A stretch of DNA of 49,699 nt from an uncultured Lachnoclostridium sp. (GCA_946402335.1 CAMIWE010000011.1:1-49699); one strand, 5' to 3'; positions 20,766-29,789 are shown, counted from the first letter of the stretch. The notes: generated from the letters alone by a model not told the origin. Translations and numbers: made by a program.

Positions 20766-22019
20766 TTAAATATACAATCCGATATCACGGAACGCCTGCT
20801 CCAGTTCGGCCATCATGTAAAGGGTGCCGGTGCAGAGCACATTGGTTCCTTTGCGGTAAGCATCCGCCGCCTGTTCGGCAGCTTCCTTCAGGGAGCGCAT
20901 GGCTTCCGCTTCCGCTCCGATGCTTTTTAAATACTTTTTCAGGTCCTTTGCGGGAAGGGATCTCGGGTTATCGGGTGTAACCGTCAGAAACTTTGACGCA
21001 AACGGCAACAGCTGCGGATACATTGCGGCATAATCCTTATCCGCCATCACGCCGGTAACCACTAAAAACTTCTCTGCATCCGGAAGCAGGGAAAGGGATT
21101 GACACAAGGCCTGCGTACAATCCGGATTATGTCCCCCGTCAAGAATAAAATACGGCTTATTCTTTCGAATGTCAAACCGAAACGGCATTTTTGCGTCTTC
21201 AAGGCCCGTTTTTATCGCCTCATCCGTCAAAAACACATCTTTTAAGCGGAGTGCATAGACGGCAGCGCATACGGTTTTCGCATTATCCTTCTGGAATGCT
21301 CCCGCCATTCGGAGTCTGGCTCCGACCTTTTTTTGGGAAACGTTGATCTGCCGGTCATTGGCATATAAAAAAGGACATCCGTTATCAAAGGCATACTGTT
21401 CGCAGTATCTGCGGACTTCCTTTTCATTCGCGGAAAGGACAATCGTCTCTCCCGGCTTAACGATGCCGCATTTTTCACGGATGATATCCCCGAGCGTATT
21501 GCCGAGGTACTTCTCATGATCCATCGCGACATGGGTGATTACCGTGAGAAATGCCGGTGCTTCCAGGTTGGTTGCGTCCTTCGCGCCGCCCATACCGGCT
21601 TCCAGAACGACATATTCACAGCTTTTTGCGGCAAAGATAAGAATGCCGAGCGCTACCGACAATTCAAATTCCGAAGGATAATCTTCATCGGACAAGCCTC
21701 CGCAGACAACCGAAAGTGTTTCGGCCGCCTCGCAGTAATCTTCATCGCTGACCGGTTCGCCCATAACGCGGTAATAATCCTTCAATCCGAACAGATACGG
21801 AGACGACATCGTGCCGGTCTGATACCCTCCTGCTTTCAAAACCGAGCTGAGCATGGCGGTGGTAGACCCTTTGCCGTTCGTTCCGACAACATGGATGATC
21901 TTCATATCCTTTTCCGGATTGCCTAAAAGCCGCATCAGTTTACGGATGCGGCTTAAACCGGGTTTCGACACGGACGTCTTTTCATTTTTCACAAAGGCAT
22001 AGGCCTGTTCAAGCGTCAT
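20766..22019 (-). CDS. folC: Folylpolyglutamate/dihydrofolate synthase, copy 2
   Basis: A 417-residue FolC paralogue. HVVGTNGKGSTTAML is the P-loop, VLEAGMGGAKDATN the second motif, ILDGGHNPDC and TPDNPRSLPAKDL are C-terminal motifs. It differs widely from copy 1 outside the motifs, so the pair is old or separately acquired and not a recent tandem duplication. The ATG at 22019 is chosen for GGAGGAG 4 nt upstream, overlapping the end of folT by 11 nt. The open frame further upstream overlaps folT. It lies second in the THF-riboswitch unit. Confidence 0.94.
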   Translation of the reverse strand: MTLEQAYAFVKNEKTSVSKPGLSRIRKLMRLLGNPEKDMKIIHVVGTNGKGSTTAMLSSVLKAGGYQTGTMSSPYLFGLKDYYRVMGEPVSDEDYCEAAETLSVVCGGLSDEDYPSEFELSVALGILIFAAKSCEYVVLEAGMGGAKDATNLEAPAFLTVITHVAMDHEKYLGNTLGDIIREKCGIVKPGETIVLSANEKEVRRYCEQYAFDNGCPFLYANDRQINVSQKKVGARLRMAGAFQKDNAKTVCAAVYALRLKDVFLTDEAIKTGLEDAKMPFRFDIRKNKPYFILDGGHNPDCTQALCQSLSLLPDAEKFLVVTGVMADKDYAAMYPQLLPFASKFLTVTPDNPRSLPAKDLKKYLKSIGAEAEAMRSLKEAAEQAADAYRKGTNVLCTGTLYMMAELEQAFRDIGLYI

Positions 22020-22623
22020 TAGACTCCTCCGAAGCAGTCTTTTCTGCTGTAACCTTCCATACACCGGAATTGTACATGATTTTTTTAATCTGCGGAACCA
22101 GGGTATGGTAAAATGCGGAAACAATAACTATTTCACAGCCGGTCATGATTGCATAAGCAATCAAAGAAGGGGTTGCAATGGCCCAGTTCAGCGGCGTGCC
22201 GTTATAAGAATAACGGGCAACGAGGCCGAGACCATTAAGTAAAAAAGTACTGATAACGGCCGCTATAATGATTCTTACATAATTCATCTTTTTATGCAAG
22301 AGCAAACCATGGGTAAGTCCCTGAAGACCGCGGACAATCGTCAGCGTCGGAATCATGCTGCCGCCGTAAAAGAGAAACCCTCCGAGGATGTCACAGAGTG
22401 TCGAAACAACCCCTCCGAGCCAGCCCACGGAGAAACCGGCAATCGCACGGATCACGGAAGTCGCGGAAAGACGGTACCGGTTATCAAGCGTAAACGAAAG
22501 CATATATTCCGTTACGAGCTCTACCGCGATGAAGATTCCGCAAAGGGTGAGCAGCTTGATATATCGGCTTCTTTCTTCCCGTTTGGACGGATTGATTTCC
22601 ATTACGTTTTGGTTTTCAGACAT
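22009..22623 (-). CDS. folT: Folate ECF transporter S component FolT
   Basis: A 204-residue membrane protein of the ECF S-component type with about six hydrophobic segments. SATSVIRAIAGFSVGWLGGVVSTLCDILGG and PTLTIVRGLQGLTHG match the FolT/ECF substrate-binding family. It would capture folates and work with shared EcfA/A'/T proteins encoded elsewhere. The folate assignment is supported by the THF riboswitch directly upstream and by the two folC genes directly downstream. The ATG at 22623 has AAAGGAG 7 nt upstream. The frame runs further upstream through the riboswitch, which is not coding. Confidence 0.92.
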   Translation of the reverse strand: MSENQNVMEINPSKREERSRYIKLLTLCGIFIAVELVTEYMLSFTLDNRYRLSATSVIRAIAGFSVGWLGGVVSTLCDILGGFLFYGGSMIPTLTIVRGLQGLTHGLLLHKKMNYVRIIIAAVISTFLLNGLGLVARYSYNGTPLNWAIATPSLIAYAIMTGCEIVIVSAFYHTLVPQIKKIMYNSGVWKVTAEKTASEESNDA

Positions 22624-22630
22624 AAAAAAA

Positions 22631-22664
22631 CTCCTTTCTGTCCCGTATTGAGCTACAAAAGGAG
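22631..22664 (-). promoter_or_regulatory. Expression platform of the THF riboswitch
   Basis: The folT ribosome binding site AAAGGAG (22631-22637) is perfectly complementary to CTCCTTT (22658-22664) between it and the riboswitch, and seven T follow the binding site. This hairpin could mask translation start and also act as an intrinsic terminator. CTCC can instead pair with GGAG in a competing hairpin whose outer stem GCTACA/TGTAGC uses the 3' strand of the riboswitch P1 helix. That gives a mutually exclusive switch, with ligand favouring the off state. Confidence 0.65.
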
Positions 22665-22671
22665 AACTCCC

Positions 22672-22776
22672 ATGTAGCAGCGGGATGCGGATCCTGTACC
22701 GCAAGAACCATGTTCTTTTCGTTCCGAAGACAACTCCCCGTCCCTCGGACACTTTACGCACAAAATCCTACTCTGC
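22672..22776 (-). promoter_or_regulatory. Tetrahydrofolate (THF) riboswitch
   Basis: The minus strand reads GCAGAGTAGG at the 5' end, then GTGCGTAAAGTGTCCGAG, GGACGGGGAGTTG, CGGAACGAAA, and finally GGATCCGCATCCCGCTGCTAC. These are the conserved blocks of the THF riboswitch class in the right order, including P1 closed by GTAG with CTAC. It sits about 50 nt before folT, a typical target of this class. The length of about 105 nt fits. Confidence 0.93.
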
Positions 22777-22804
22777 AAATTATCGGATTGTCATAGATAC
22801 AGAA

Positions 22805-22826
22805 GGGCCATGTAGAAACATGGCCC
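22805..22826 (-). terminator. Hairpin after rpsO, probable weak terminator
   Basis: About 12 nt past the rpsO stop is a perfect 9-bp stem, GGGCCATGT and ACATGGCCC with a TTCT loop, followed by TTCTGTATCT. The U-tract is poor, so it may terminate only partly or act as a stabilising 3' hairpin. A 12-bp palindrome AATGCATGCATT (22829-22840) lies over the stop codon just before it. Confidence 0.55.
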
Positions 22827-22838
22827 CCAATGCATGCA

Positions 22839-23105
22839 TTATTTACGAATTTCAAGCTTTTCGATCAGTTCACGATAAGCATTGATGTCCTTGGACTTCA
22901 GATAATCCAAAAGACCACGTCTCTGACCAACCATCTTGTAAAGACCGCGGCGGGAATGATTATCCTGCTTGTTGTTCTTCAGATGCTCGGTGAGCTCTTT
23001 GATTCTCTCGGTAAGAAGGGCGATCTGAACCTCGGTGGAACCGGTGTCCTGAGCGTTCTTTCCGTACTTGGCAACGATTGCTGCCTTCTGCTCTTTCGAA
23101 ATCAT
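22839..23105 (-). CDS. rpsO: 30S ribosomal protein S15
   Basis: An 88-residue S15, which binds the central domain of 16S rRNA early in small-subunit assembly. The family signature is present ([22 protein letters not shown] and [23 protein letters not shown]). The ATG at 23105 has GGAGG 8 nt upstream and gives the usual length. An ATG five codons earlier has no good site and would overlap the leader. It has its own promoter overlapping the end of ribF and an 80-nt leader. Confidence 0.98.
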   Translation of the reverse strand: MISKEQKAAIVAKYGKNAQDTGSTEVQIALLTERIKELTEHLKNNKQDNHSRRGLYKMVGQRRGLLDYLKSKDINAYRELIEKLEIRK

Positions 23106-23191
23106 GATAGTTTCCTCCATTAAAAAGATTTACGCCGTGTCCCAAGCTCCGGTTGAGGATTCCAAAAGCTGAGGGCCGGTCAACGATAGAT

Positions 23192-23220
23192 AATATAGCA
23201 CAAGTACTAAGGTTTGTAAA
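23192..23220 (-). promoter_or_regulatory. Sigma-A promoter for rpsO
   Basis: Minus strand TTTACA (23215-23220), a 17-nt spacer, and TATATT (23192-23197). The -35 box overlaps the last codons of ribF. The start is predicted near 23185, leaving about 80 nt before the rpsO ATG, so rpsO can be expressed apart from the nusA-infB operon. Confidence 0.7.
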
Positions 23221-24112
23221 TAGTTTTTTCAACCGTTTCCTTATCCATGCGAATCTGTTCGGAAAGCTCCTCAATTGAAGCAAATTTTTTCTCCGCGCGA
23301 ATACGTTCCGCAAAGGAGACCTTTATAAAATCCCCGTATCCGATTCCTTGTTCCGGCATACGTAACAGATGCGTCTCCACCGATACAAGTCCGTCCTCTT
23401 TAACGGATGGATTTACTCCGACATTTGTAACGGACGGATAAATCTTCCCCTCATATTCGGTAAATGTCCGGTACACCCCGAACGGCGGAAGCAGTTTCCG
23501 CTTCCCGGGAGCCAGATTCAGCGTCGGAAAATGCATCACTCTTCCGAGTTTCCGGCCTTCCTTCGTAAATCCGCTTATGAAATAGGGCTGTCCGAGCAGT
23601 TCTTCCACCTGCTCCGTCTTTCCTTCTGAAATTCTTTTACGGATTTCCGTGCTGGAAACATGGGTTCCCTGAACCGTAACGGCCGGAACGACCGCAACTT
23701 CCGTGCCATATGTACCGGCTGTTTTCCTAAGAAGTTCCGTGTCGCCGCATCGGTTATACCCGAACCGGAAGCCTTCCCCGACACAGATCTGTTTTGTCCT
23801 AAGTTTCTCAATCAGAATGTCTTTTACAAAGGCTTCGGGAGCCATCGTTTTGATCGCATCAGTAAACTTAAGCGATACATAGGAATCGAGTCCCAGTGCT
23901 TCACATACCGACAGTTTTTCATCAAAGGAAAAGATTTCCTTTGTGTCCTCCGTATCCGTATCAATCGCCAGGATTACTTTTCTTAAATCGCCGCAGGTGC
24001 TGCTCATCTTTTTAAGAAGTGAGCGGTGACCGAGGTGAAGACCGTCAAATTTTCCGAGCATAACGGCACATTCCGCTCCGTCGTATGCTTCATATGAATC
24101 ATAAAAAACCAT
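23207..24112 (-). CDS. ribF: Bifunctional riboflavin kinase/FAD synthetase
   Basis: A 301-residue RibF that makes FMN and then FAD. The N-terminal adenylyltransferase domain has LGKFDGLHLGHRSLL and STEIRKRISEG. The C-terminal riboflavin kinase domain has FPTLNLAP and PPFGVYRTFTEYEGKIYPSVTNVGVNPS. The ATG at 24112 has AGGA about 9 nt upstream. Codons further upstream overlap truB and do not resemble the family. It starts 14 nt after truB, as is usual in Firmicutes. Confidence 0.96.
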   Translation of the reverse strand: MVFYDSYEAYDGAECAVMLGKFDGLHLGHRSLLKKMSSTCGDLRKVILAIDTDTEDTKEIFSFDEKLSVCEALGLDSYVSLKFTDAIKTMAPEAFVKDILIEKLRTKQICVGEGFRFGYNRCGDTELLRKTAGTYGTEVAVVPAVTVQGTHVSSTEIRKRISEGKTEQVEELLGQPYFISGFTKEGRKLGRVMHFPTLNLAPGKRKLLPPFGVYRTFTEYEGKIYPSVTNVGVNPSVKEDGLVSVETHLLRMPEQGIGYGDFIKVSFAERIRAEKKFASIEELSEQIRMDKETVEKTIYKP

Positions 24113-24125
24113 ACCGGTATTCCTG

Positions 24126-25010
24126 TTATAAAAACATTTTATAAGGCCAATAAAGACCGTCTTTATAGTTGTACAACGCTTTGAATACGCCGTCTTCGTA
24201 TACACGAATCGTTTCTGTTTCGGAACCGTTAAAAGTAAGATGTTCTTTTCTTAACGGATTACCGTTTCGAAGAAATGCTCTCCCGCTTTCCGTAATTTCC
24301 GATTTTACATAATCCGGGAACAGGGAATCGGCAGGGATCAGAACCGAATCAATCCTGCCGTTTTGAAAGATTTCACGAATCTCGTCAATTGTATGGGCTT
24401 CGTCAAAACGAAATCCGGTTGTTTCATTCCGGACCAGACTGCTCATGCAGGCGCCGCACCCGAGCACATCGCCGATATCGTTACAAAGGGTGCGGATATA
24501 GGTCCCCTTTGAACAGCGCACAACCATTTGAAACGTTCCGGCCGCTCGGTCATATCCGGATATGGCAATGCTGTCAATCCGGACCCTTTTGCGTTCCCGT
24601 TCAACGGTAATGCCTTTTCTTGCAAGGTCAACAAGCTTCTGACCGCCGACTTTTCTGGCCGAATACATGGGCGTCAGCTGAAGAATCTCCCCGAGGAAAC
24701 CACCGGCTGCACGCTTAAGGTCCTCTTCCCCTACATCGGGCTTACATTCCTTAAGAACGGTTCCGCTTATGTCCTGGGTATCGGTCGTTACGCCGAGTTT
24801 CACGCCGGCCGTGTAAACTTTGTCTCCGTCCATGATCAGATCGCATACTTTGGTTGCATTTCCGATACAGACGGGCAAAACTCCTGTCGCATCCGGGTCA
24901 AGCGTACCGGTATGACCGATCTTTTTTACATGCAAAATACCTCTCAGTTTTGCAACAACATCGTGAGAGGTATAGCCTTGTTCTTTGTTTATTACGATTA
25001 TTCCGTTCAT
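24126..25010 (-). CDS. truB: tRNA pseudouridine(55) synthase TruB
   Basis: A 294-residue TruB that converts U55 of the T-arm to pseudouridine. GHTGTLDPDATGVLP carries the catalytic aspartate near residue 39. CSKGTYIRTL is a second family motif, and a PUA-like C-terminal part follows. The ATG lies 3 nt after the nrnA stop and has no good Shine-Dalgarno sequence, so it is likely translated by coupling to nrnA. Confidence 0.97.
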   Translation of the reverse strand: MNGIIVINKEQGYTSHDVVAKLRGILHVKKIGHTGTLDPDATGVLPVCIGNATKVCDLIMDGDKVYTAGVKLGVTTDTQDISGTVLKECKPDVGEEDLKRAAGGFLGEILQLTPMYSARKVGGQKLVDLARKGITVERERKRVRIDSIAISGYDRAAGTFQMVVRCSKGTYIRTLCNDIGDVLGCGACMSSLVRNETTGFRFDEAHTIDEIREIFQNGRIDSVLIPADSLFPDYVKSEITESGRAFLRNGNPLRKEHLTFNGSETETIRVYEDGVFKALYNYKDGLYWPYKMFL

Positions 25011-25013
25011 AAG

Positions 25014-25970
25014 TTACAGCTGAAGCATGATCATCGCATAAAGCTGCGTGAGAATGCCGTCCAGCTCTCCCTTTGCCGTAAATCCGGCAGCCATACGGTG
25101 TCCGCCTCCGTCAAAGGACGACGAAATGACGGAAACATCGACTTTGCCGTTGCTTCGCAAACTGAACTTAAAAGTTTCGGGAGCTTCTTCGCGGACAAAT
25201 ACGGCGCATTCCACGCCTTCGGTCGTCCGAAGCTCGCTCACGATTCCTTCGGTATCGGCAATCGTGATGCCGAGTTTATCCATGTCATTGATCCGAAGAA
25301 TCGAAACGATTGCTTTGCCGCCGAGCACGAGTTCCGCCTTGTTAAGGGCAAATCCCAATGCTTTCAGCTGGGTAAAGGACTTCATGTAGAAGGAGCGGTC
25401 AATCAGATCCGCGGTATCAATTCCCTTACTCATCAGATAACCGGCAATCTTCATCGTTTTCTCGGAGGTACAACTGTACTTGAAAACTCCCGTATCATGC
25501 ATGATGCCGATATACAAAGCTTCCGCCGTCGGAAGGTCAATGGCGTCCGGGTTCATCAGACCGAACAAAACCTCACATGTCGAGCTGGAATAAGCCTCCA
25601 CATGATTGACGTCGGCAAATCCCGTATTGGTAATATGATGGTCGATATTGACCGTCTTTTTGGCTGCCTGAAAAGCTTCCTCGCAGGCTCCGAGACGGTC
25701 TCTGCTTCCACAGTCTACGCTGATAAAAACATCAAAAGGCTCTTCGGGGAACTGAAAATCCGACCGGATTTTATCAATTCCCGTAAGCATGCGAAAACTT
25801 CTGCCGGGCGCCTCCAGATACGGATAGATCTCACTGTCCGGAAGCATATTTTTAAGATACAGATAACATCCGAGCACGGCGCCTACACTGTCTCCGTCCG
25901 GGTGAATATGTCCGCTGATACCGATTCTTTTCGCATCACCGACAATGGTTTCCAGTAACTCACTGCTCAT
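25014..25970 (-). CDS. nrnA: DHH-family nano-RNase/pAp phosphatase NrnA
   Basis: A 318-residue DHH/DHHA1 phosphoesterase that removes nucleotides from 2-5 nt RNA and dephosphorylates pAp. Metal motifs are HIHPDGDSVGA near residue 22, SVDCG, NIDHHITNTGFAD, and the C-terminal DHHA1 loop GGGHRMAAGF. The ATG at 25970 has GAGGAGGAG 4 nt upstream and overlaps the rbfA end by 11 nt. Its place between rbfA and truB is standard for Firmicutes. Confidence 0.95.
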   Translation of the reverse strand: MSSELLETIVGDAKRIGISGHIHPDGDSVGAVLGCYLYLKNMLPDSEIYPYLEAPGRSFRMLTGIDKIRSDFQFPEEPFDVFISVDCGSRDRLGACEEAFQAAKKTVNIDHHITNTGFADVNHVEAYSSSTCEVLFGLMNPDAIDLPTAEALYIGIMHDTGVFKYSCTSEKTMKIAGYLMSKGIDTADLIDRSFYMKSFTQLKALGFALNKAELVLGGKAIVSILRINDMDKLGITIADTEGIVSELRTTEGVECAVFVREEAPETFKFSLRSNGKVDVSVISSSFDGGGHRMAAGFTAKGELDGILTQLYAMIMLQL

Positions 25971-26337
25971 CTTTCTCCTCCTCGTCCGATACATGAAGAG
26001 AATCGATCAAAGCATTCATATGAATTCCGTATTCGAGGGATTCATCGATATGGAAACGAAGTTCGGGCGTGTTCCGAAGGTTCAATTCCTTGGCAAGGCT
26101 TGACCGCAGAAACGGCATGGCGCTCTTTAGTCCCTGGAGTGTCTGCTTCTTTACGGTTTCATCGCCGAAAACGGTAATGAAAACCTTGGCGGATTTCAGA
26201 TCCGGCGCTACTTCCACACCCGAAACGCTCGTCATGGGAGCAATGCGCGGATCCTTCACCTCCAGAAGGATCAGATTGCCCAGGACTCTCTGAACCTCCT
26301 GGTTTATCCTTGTGTTTTTAATACTGTTTTTTCTCAA
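25960..26337 (-). CDS. rbfA: Ribosome-binding factor A
   Basis: A 125-residue KH-fold protein needed for maturation of the 30S 5' region. Motifs RINQEVQRVLGNLILLEVKDPRI and TSVSGVEVAPDLKSAKVFITVFG are typical. The start codon is TTG at 26335-26337, with AGGT a short distance upstream. No ATG fits. It lies 16 nt after infB. Confidence 0.95.
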   Translation of the reverse strand: MRKNSIKNTRINQEVQRVLGNLILLEVKDPRIAPMTSVSGVEVAPDLKSAKVFITVFGDETVKKQTLQGLKSAMPFLRSSLAKELNLRNTPELRFHIDESLEYGIHMNALIDSLHVSDEEEKDEQ

Positions 26338-26353
26338 AATACCTGCTTTCTAC

Positions 26354-29300
26354 CTACTTGCGAGGCACTTCCTGCATGATATAGATCTCAACCTGGTCCA
26401 TTTCGGCGATATCGTTGAATTTGTCGAACAGAATACCGCACTCATAGCCGGCTGCAACTTCCTTCACATCGTCTTTCATACGCTTTAAGGATGCAATGTT
26501 GCCGTCGAAGATCTGCTTGCCGTCACGGGTAATTCTTGCCTTACTTCCGCGCGCAATCTTACCGTCAAGCACATAGGAACCTGCAATGGTTCCGACATTG
26601 CTTGCCTTAAAGAGCTGACGGATCTCGGCATGGCCGGTAACGACTTCTTCATAAATCGGATCCAGCATACCCTTCATGGCAGCTTCAATATCATCAATTG
26701 CATTGTAAATTACGGAGTACAGACGGATGTCAACGTTCTCACGCTCCGCCGTATCGGCCGCAGTGGTATCGGGTTTAACGTTAAATCCGATGATGATCGC
26801 GTTAGACGCGCTTGCCAGAATAACATCGGATTCGTTAATGTTACCGGCTCCGCCGTGGATGCAGCGAACGGCAACTTCTTCATTACTGAGCTTCGTAAGA
26901 GACTGCTTAACCGCCTCAACGGAACCAGCAACGTCGGCCTTAACAATGATGTTCAGTTCCTTCACATTGCCGGCCTTAATCTGATCAAACAGGCCCTCAA
27001 GAGACAGTTTGGACTTCGTCTCCTGAATAAGCTGTTCTTTATGCTGTGCGATAAATGCATCGGCGATTTCTCTTGCTTCCTTCTCGGTTCCGGTTACAAC
27101 AAGCGTATCGCCTGCATTCGGAACGCTGTTAAGACCGAGAATCTCAACAGGCGTCGAAGGCTTCGCTTCGGTTACCTTCTGGCCCTTATCGTTGATCATG
27201 GCACGAATCTTACCGAAGGAAGAACCGATTGCTACGTTCTCACCGACATGAAGCGTACCCTTCTGAACGAGTACCGTTGCAACGGGGCCGCGGCCCTTAT
27301 CCAGTTTTGCTTCGATAACGATACCTCTTGCCTTACGGTTCGGGTTGGCGCGAAGCTCCTGAACCTCGGCGGTAAGAAGAATCATCTCAAGAAGGCTCTG
27401 GATGCCTTCTCCGGTCTTAGCGGATACGGGAACCGTTACAATATCGCCGCCCCAGGACTCGGAAACAAGACCCTGATCGGAAAGTTCGGAAAGAACACGG
27501 TCGGGATTGGCACCTTCTTTATCCATTTTGTTGATGGCAACGACGATCGGTACATTTGCCGCCTTCGCATGGTTGATTGCTTCAATGGTCTGCGGCATTA
27601 CGCCGTCGTCGGCCGCAACAACCAGAACTGCAATATCGGTCGCCATGGCGCCACGCATACGCATAGCGGTAAATGCTTCGTGTCCGGGCGTATCTAAGAA
27701 CGTAATCAGTTCGCCGTTGATCTCAATCTGGTAAGCACCGATGTGCTGGGTAATACCGCCTGCCTCGCGAGCCGTAACATTCGTGGAACGGATCTTATCG
27801 AGAATGGATGTTTTACCATGGTCAACGTGACCCATTACGCAGACAACCGGAGGACGCTTCACGAGGGTATCCTCGTTGTCCTCGGTATCCCGCATCAGCT
27901 CTTCTACCATGTCCACAACCTGCTCCTTCTCAACGATGCAGTTGTAATCCATGGCAAGCAGTTCGGCCTCCTCAAAAGGAAGCTCGGTATTAACGTTACA
28001 GATCTTACCGGACAGGAACAGCTTCTTAACGATGGCGGCAGCGTTCTGCTTCATCTTATCGGCCAGTTCCTTTATCGTGATCACTTCAGGAATCACGATG
28101 GTCTTTACCTCATCCGGATCTTCCTGCTTTACGGGAATCGGCTCGGGCTTAATGAAAGCACCTCTGCCGTCCTTTTTGATCTTCTGACCCTTCTTGCCGA
28201 CATTTTCCATATCCTTATCCAGGTTACGGTTCTTGTTACGGTCACGGTTTTTGTTATTATATGCATCGGCGCGATGCTCTTTGTTGATATCCTTCGCAAA
28301 GTCGGTCTTAATATTGCCGGAATCTCTGCGGTTATCATTCTTACGGGTAAATGTGCGCTTGGTATCGCTGTCCTTATCCTTATCGGGGAAGCCTCCCTTG
28401 TCAAAAGCGCCCTTTGAGAAGTTGTCTCTTCCCATTCCCTGTCCCTGGCCGGGTCTTCTGTTGAAACCTCCCTGCCCGTCACGAGGAGTACGGTTGAAAC
28501 CACCCTGTCCCTGACCGTCTCTGGGAGTACGGTTGTATCCGCCCTGACCCTGACCGTCTCTGGGAGTACGGTTGTAACCGCCCTGTCCCTGACCGTCTCT
28601 GGGAGCACGGTTGTAACCGCCCTGTCCCTGGCCGTCTCTGGGAGCACGGTTGTAACCGCCCTGTCCCTGACCGTCTCTGGGAGTACGGTTGTAACCGCCC
28701 TGTCCCTGGCCGTCACGAGGAGCACGGTTGTAGCTGCCCTGTCCCTGCGCGTCACGAGGAACGCGGGTTCCCTGGGCATCGTCTCTTCTTACAGCCGGCT
28801 TGCCGTCTGTACTTCTGACAGGAGCCTTTGTTGCAGGCTTCTCAGCATTCTCGGTCTTTTCAGGATTGATTTTTCTGGCAGCCGGTGCCTCGGCAGGAGC
28901 TTCGGTAACGGTAGGAACGATCACCTTTTCCGCAGCCTCCAAAGGCTTCTCGGACTTCGGTTCCTCCGCTTTCACGGGTGCCTTTTTCTCTTCCTTTACG
29001 CCATCCTCAGACTTCGGTGCTTCGGCAGGCTTCTCGGCAGGCTTATCCTTTTTCGCGGCAAGACGAACCAGACGTCCGTCCTTCGTATACGAATAAACCG
29101 CCGTAGTAATGTTTCCGTTTTCATCCTTTTCGGGCTTAATACGGAATCCGTTTTTATCAAGCATAAGCTTCTTCAGGTTACCCTGTTCATCAAAAACGGG
29201 GCCCGTGATCGGAAGCGGCTTGCCGTCAGCATCCTTCGTGTGAACGGGCGAACCGTCCTGATAGAACAGTTTTCCGCTCTTGGCGCTTTCCGCCTTCGGT

Positions 29301-29476
29301 TCGGGGTGTTTGATCTTACGCTTTCCGAAGAAACTTTCCGCGATTGCAATCGCATCATCGTCTACAAGGCTCGTTACGCTCTTGGCGTCAACGCCCTTTT
29401 CACGAAGATAAGACATCAGGTCATTATTCTTTACGCCAAGCTCTCTGGCCAGCTCATTGACCTTGATTTTCGACAT
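26354..29476 (-). CDS. infB: Translation initiation factor IF-2
   Basis: A 1040-residue IF-2, longer than most because of its linker. The N-terminal IF2-N domain starts [14 protein letters not shown] charged, Ala/Pro/Lys-rich stretch leads into seven 13-residue [13 protein letters not shown] repeats (about residues 237-330), then a basic region. The GTPase has GHVDHGKT near residue 547, DTPGHEAF and NKMD, followed by the C-terminal fMet-tRNA-binding domains. ATG at 29476 with GGAGG 8 nt upstream; it overlaps ylxQ by 23 nt. The repeat region is not essential to the GTPase core and is expected to vary among strains. Confidence 0.97.
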   Translation of the reverse strand: MSKIKVNELARELGVKNNDLMSYLREKGVDAKSVTSLVDDDAIAIAESFFGKRKIKHPEPKAESAKSGKLFYQDGSPVHTKDADGKPLPITGPVFDEQGNLKKLMLDKNGFRIKPEKDENGNITTAVYSYTKDGRLVRLAAKKDKPAEKPAEAPKSEDGVKEEKKAPVKAEEPKSEKPLEAAEKVIVPTVTEAPAEAPAARKINPEKTENAEKPATKAPVRSTDGKPAVRRDDAQGTRVPRDAQGQGSYNRAPRDGQGQGGYNRTPRDGQGQGGYNRAPRDGQGQGGYNRAPRDGQGQGGYNRTPRDGQGQGGYNRTPRDGQGQGGFNRTPRDGQGGFNRRPGQGQGMGRDNFSKGAFDKGGFPDKDKDSDTKRTFTRKNDNRRDSGNIKTDFAKDINKEHRADAYNNKNRDRNKNRNLDKDMENVGKKGQKIKKDGRGAFIKPEPIPVKQEDPDEVKTIVIPEVITIKELADKMKQNAAAIVKKLFLSGKICNVNTELPFEEAELLAMDYNCIVEKEQVVDMVEELMRDTEDNEDTLVKRPPVVCVMGHVDHGKTSILDKIRSTNVTAREAGGITQHIGAYQIEINGELITFLDTPGHEAFTAMRMRGAMATDIAVLVVAADDGVMPQTIEAINHAKAANVPIVVAINKMDKEGANPDRVLSELSDQGLVSESWGGDIVTVPVSAKTGEGIQSLLEMILLTAEVQELRANPNRKARGIVIEAKLDKGRGPVATVLVQKGTLHVGENVAIGSSFGKIRAMINDKGQKVTEAKPSTPVEILGLNSVPNAGDTLVVTGTEKEAREIADAFIAQHKEQLIQETKSKLSLEGLFDQIKAGNVKELNIIVKADVAGSVEAVKQSLTKLSNEEVAVRCIHGGAGNINESDVILASASNAIIIGFNVKPDTTAADTAERENVDIRLYSVIYNAIDDIEAAMKGMLDPIYEEVVTGHAEIRQLFKASNVGTIAGSYVLDGKIARGSKARITRDGKQIFDGNIASLKRMKDDVKEVAAGYECGILFDKFNDIAEMDQVEIYIMQEVPRK
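28461..28763 (-). repeat. 39-bp tandem repeat within infB (seven full units plus one partial)
   Basis: Seven adjacent 39-bp units start at 28491, 28530, 28569, 28608, 28647, 28686 and 28725, preceded by a shortened unit at 28461-28490. Each codes for [13 protein letters not shown] or a close variant (T for A, F for Y, S for G). Central units differ by only a few bases, so copy number probably changes by slippage or unequal exchange without breaking the frame. Confidence 0.93.
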
Positions 29477-29789
29477 TCGGTATACCTCCAACATGAATTA
29501 AGTTTACGATTTTATCAGCAATTCCCTGATCTGTGATTGCCACCACGGCACGCAACTCACATCCGATTGCATGGCCGAGGCTTTCCTTGGTTCCGTAGAA
29601 TTCAAACGGGACTTTGTAATAGGCGCAGGCGTCTGTAATGGCTTTTCTTGAATTCTTCGCCGCATCATTCGCAATGATCACAAGACAGGCTTTTCCGTTT
29701 CGAACGGCATCTTCCGCAAGAAACTCGCCGGAACTGATCTTACCGGCTTTTCTTGCAATACCGAGCATGTTTAGTACGCGGTCAGTCAT
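29454..29789 (-). CDS. ylxQ: L7Ae-family RNA-binding protein YlxQ
   Basis: A 111-residue L7Ae/L30e-fold protein, the kind encoded between ylxR and infB in Firmicutes. [32 protein letters not shown] is the family's RNA-binding core. The C-terminal tail beyond about residue 90 is short and ends with hydrophilic residues. Kink-turn RNA binding is known for relatives. The target here is unknown. It overlaps ylxR by 8 nt and infB by 23 nt. Confidence 0.9.
   Translation of the reverse strand: MTDRVLNMLGIARKAGKISSGEFLAEDAVRNGKACLVIIANDAAKNSRKAITDACAYYKVPFEFYGTKESLGHAIGCELRAVVAITDQGIADKIVNLIHVGGIPNVENQGQ

Noticed and set aside
22777..22804. Separate sigma-A promoter for folT
   Set aside because: GATAAT lies at a suitable distance from the riboswitch 5' end, but no -35 box or TG extension is visible, so I did not list it. 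Read-through from rpsO remains possible.
24528..25958. A 476-codon plus-strand open frame
   Set aside because: Antisense to truB and nrnA, which are both complete and well recognised. No homology features were seen in the antisense product.
28461..28763. Possible CRISPR array because of regular short repeats
   Set aside because: Repeats are directly adjacent 39-bp units without variable spacers and all code in frame for a peptide within IF-2.
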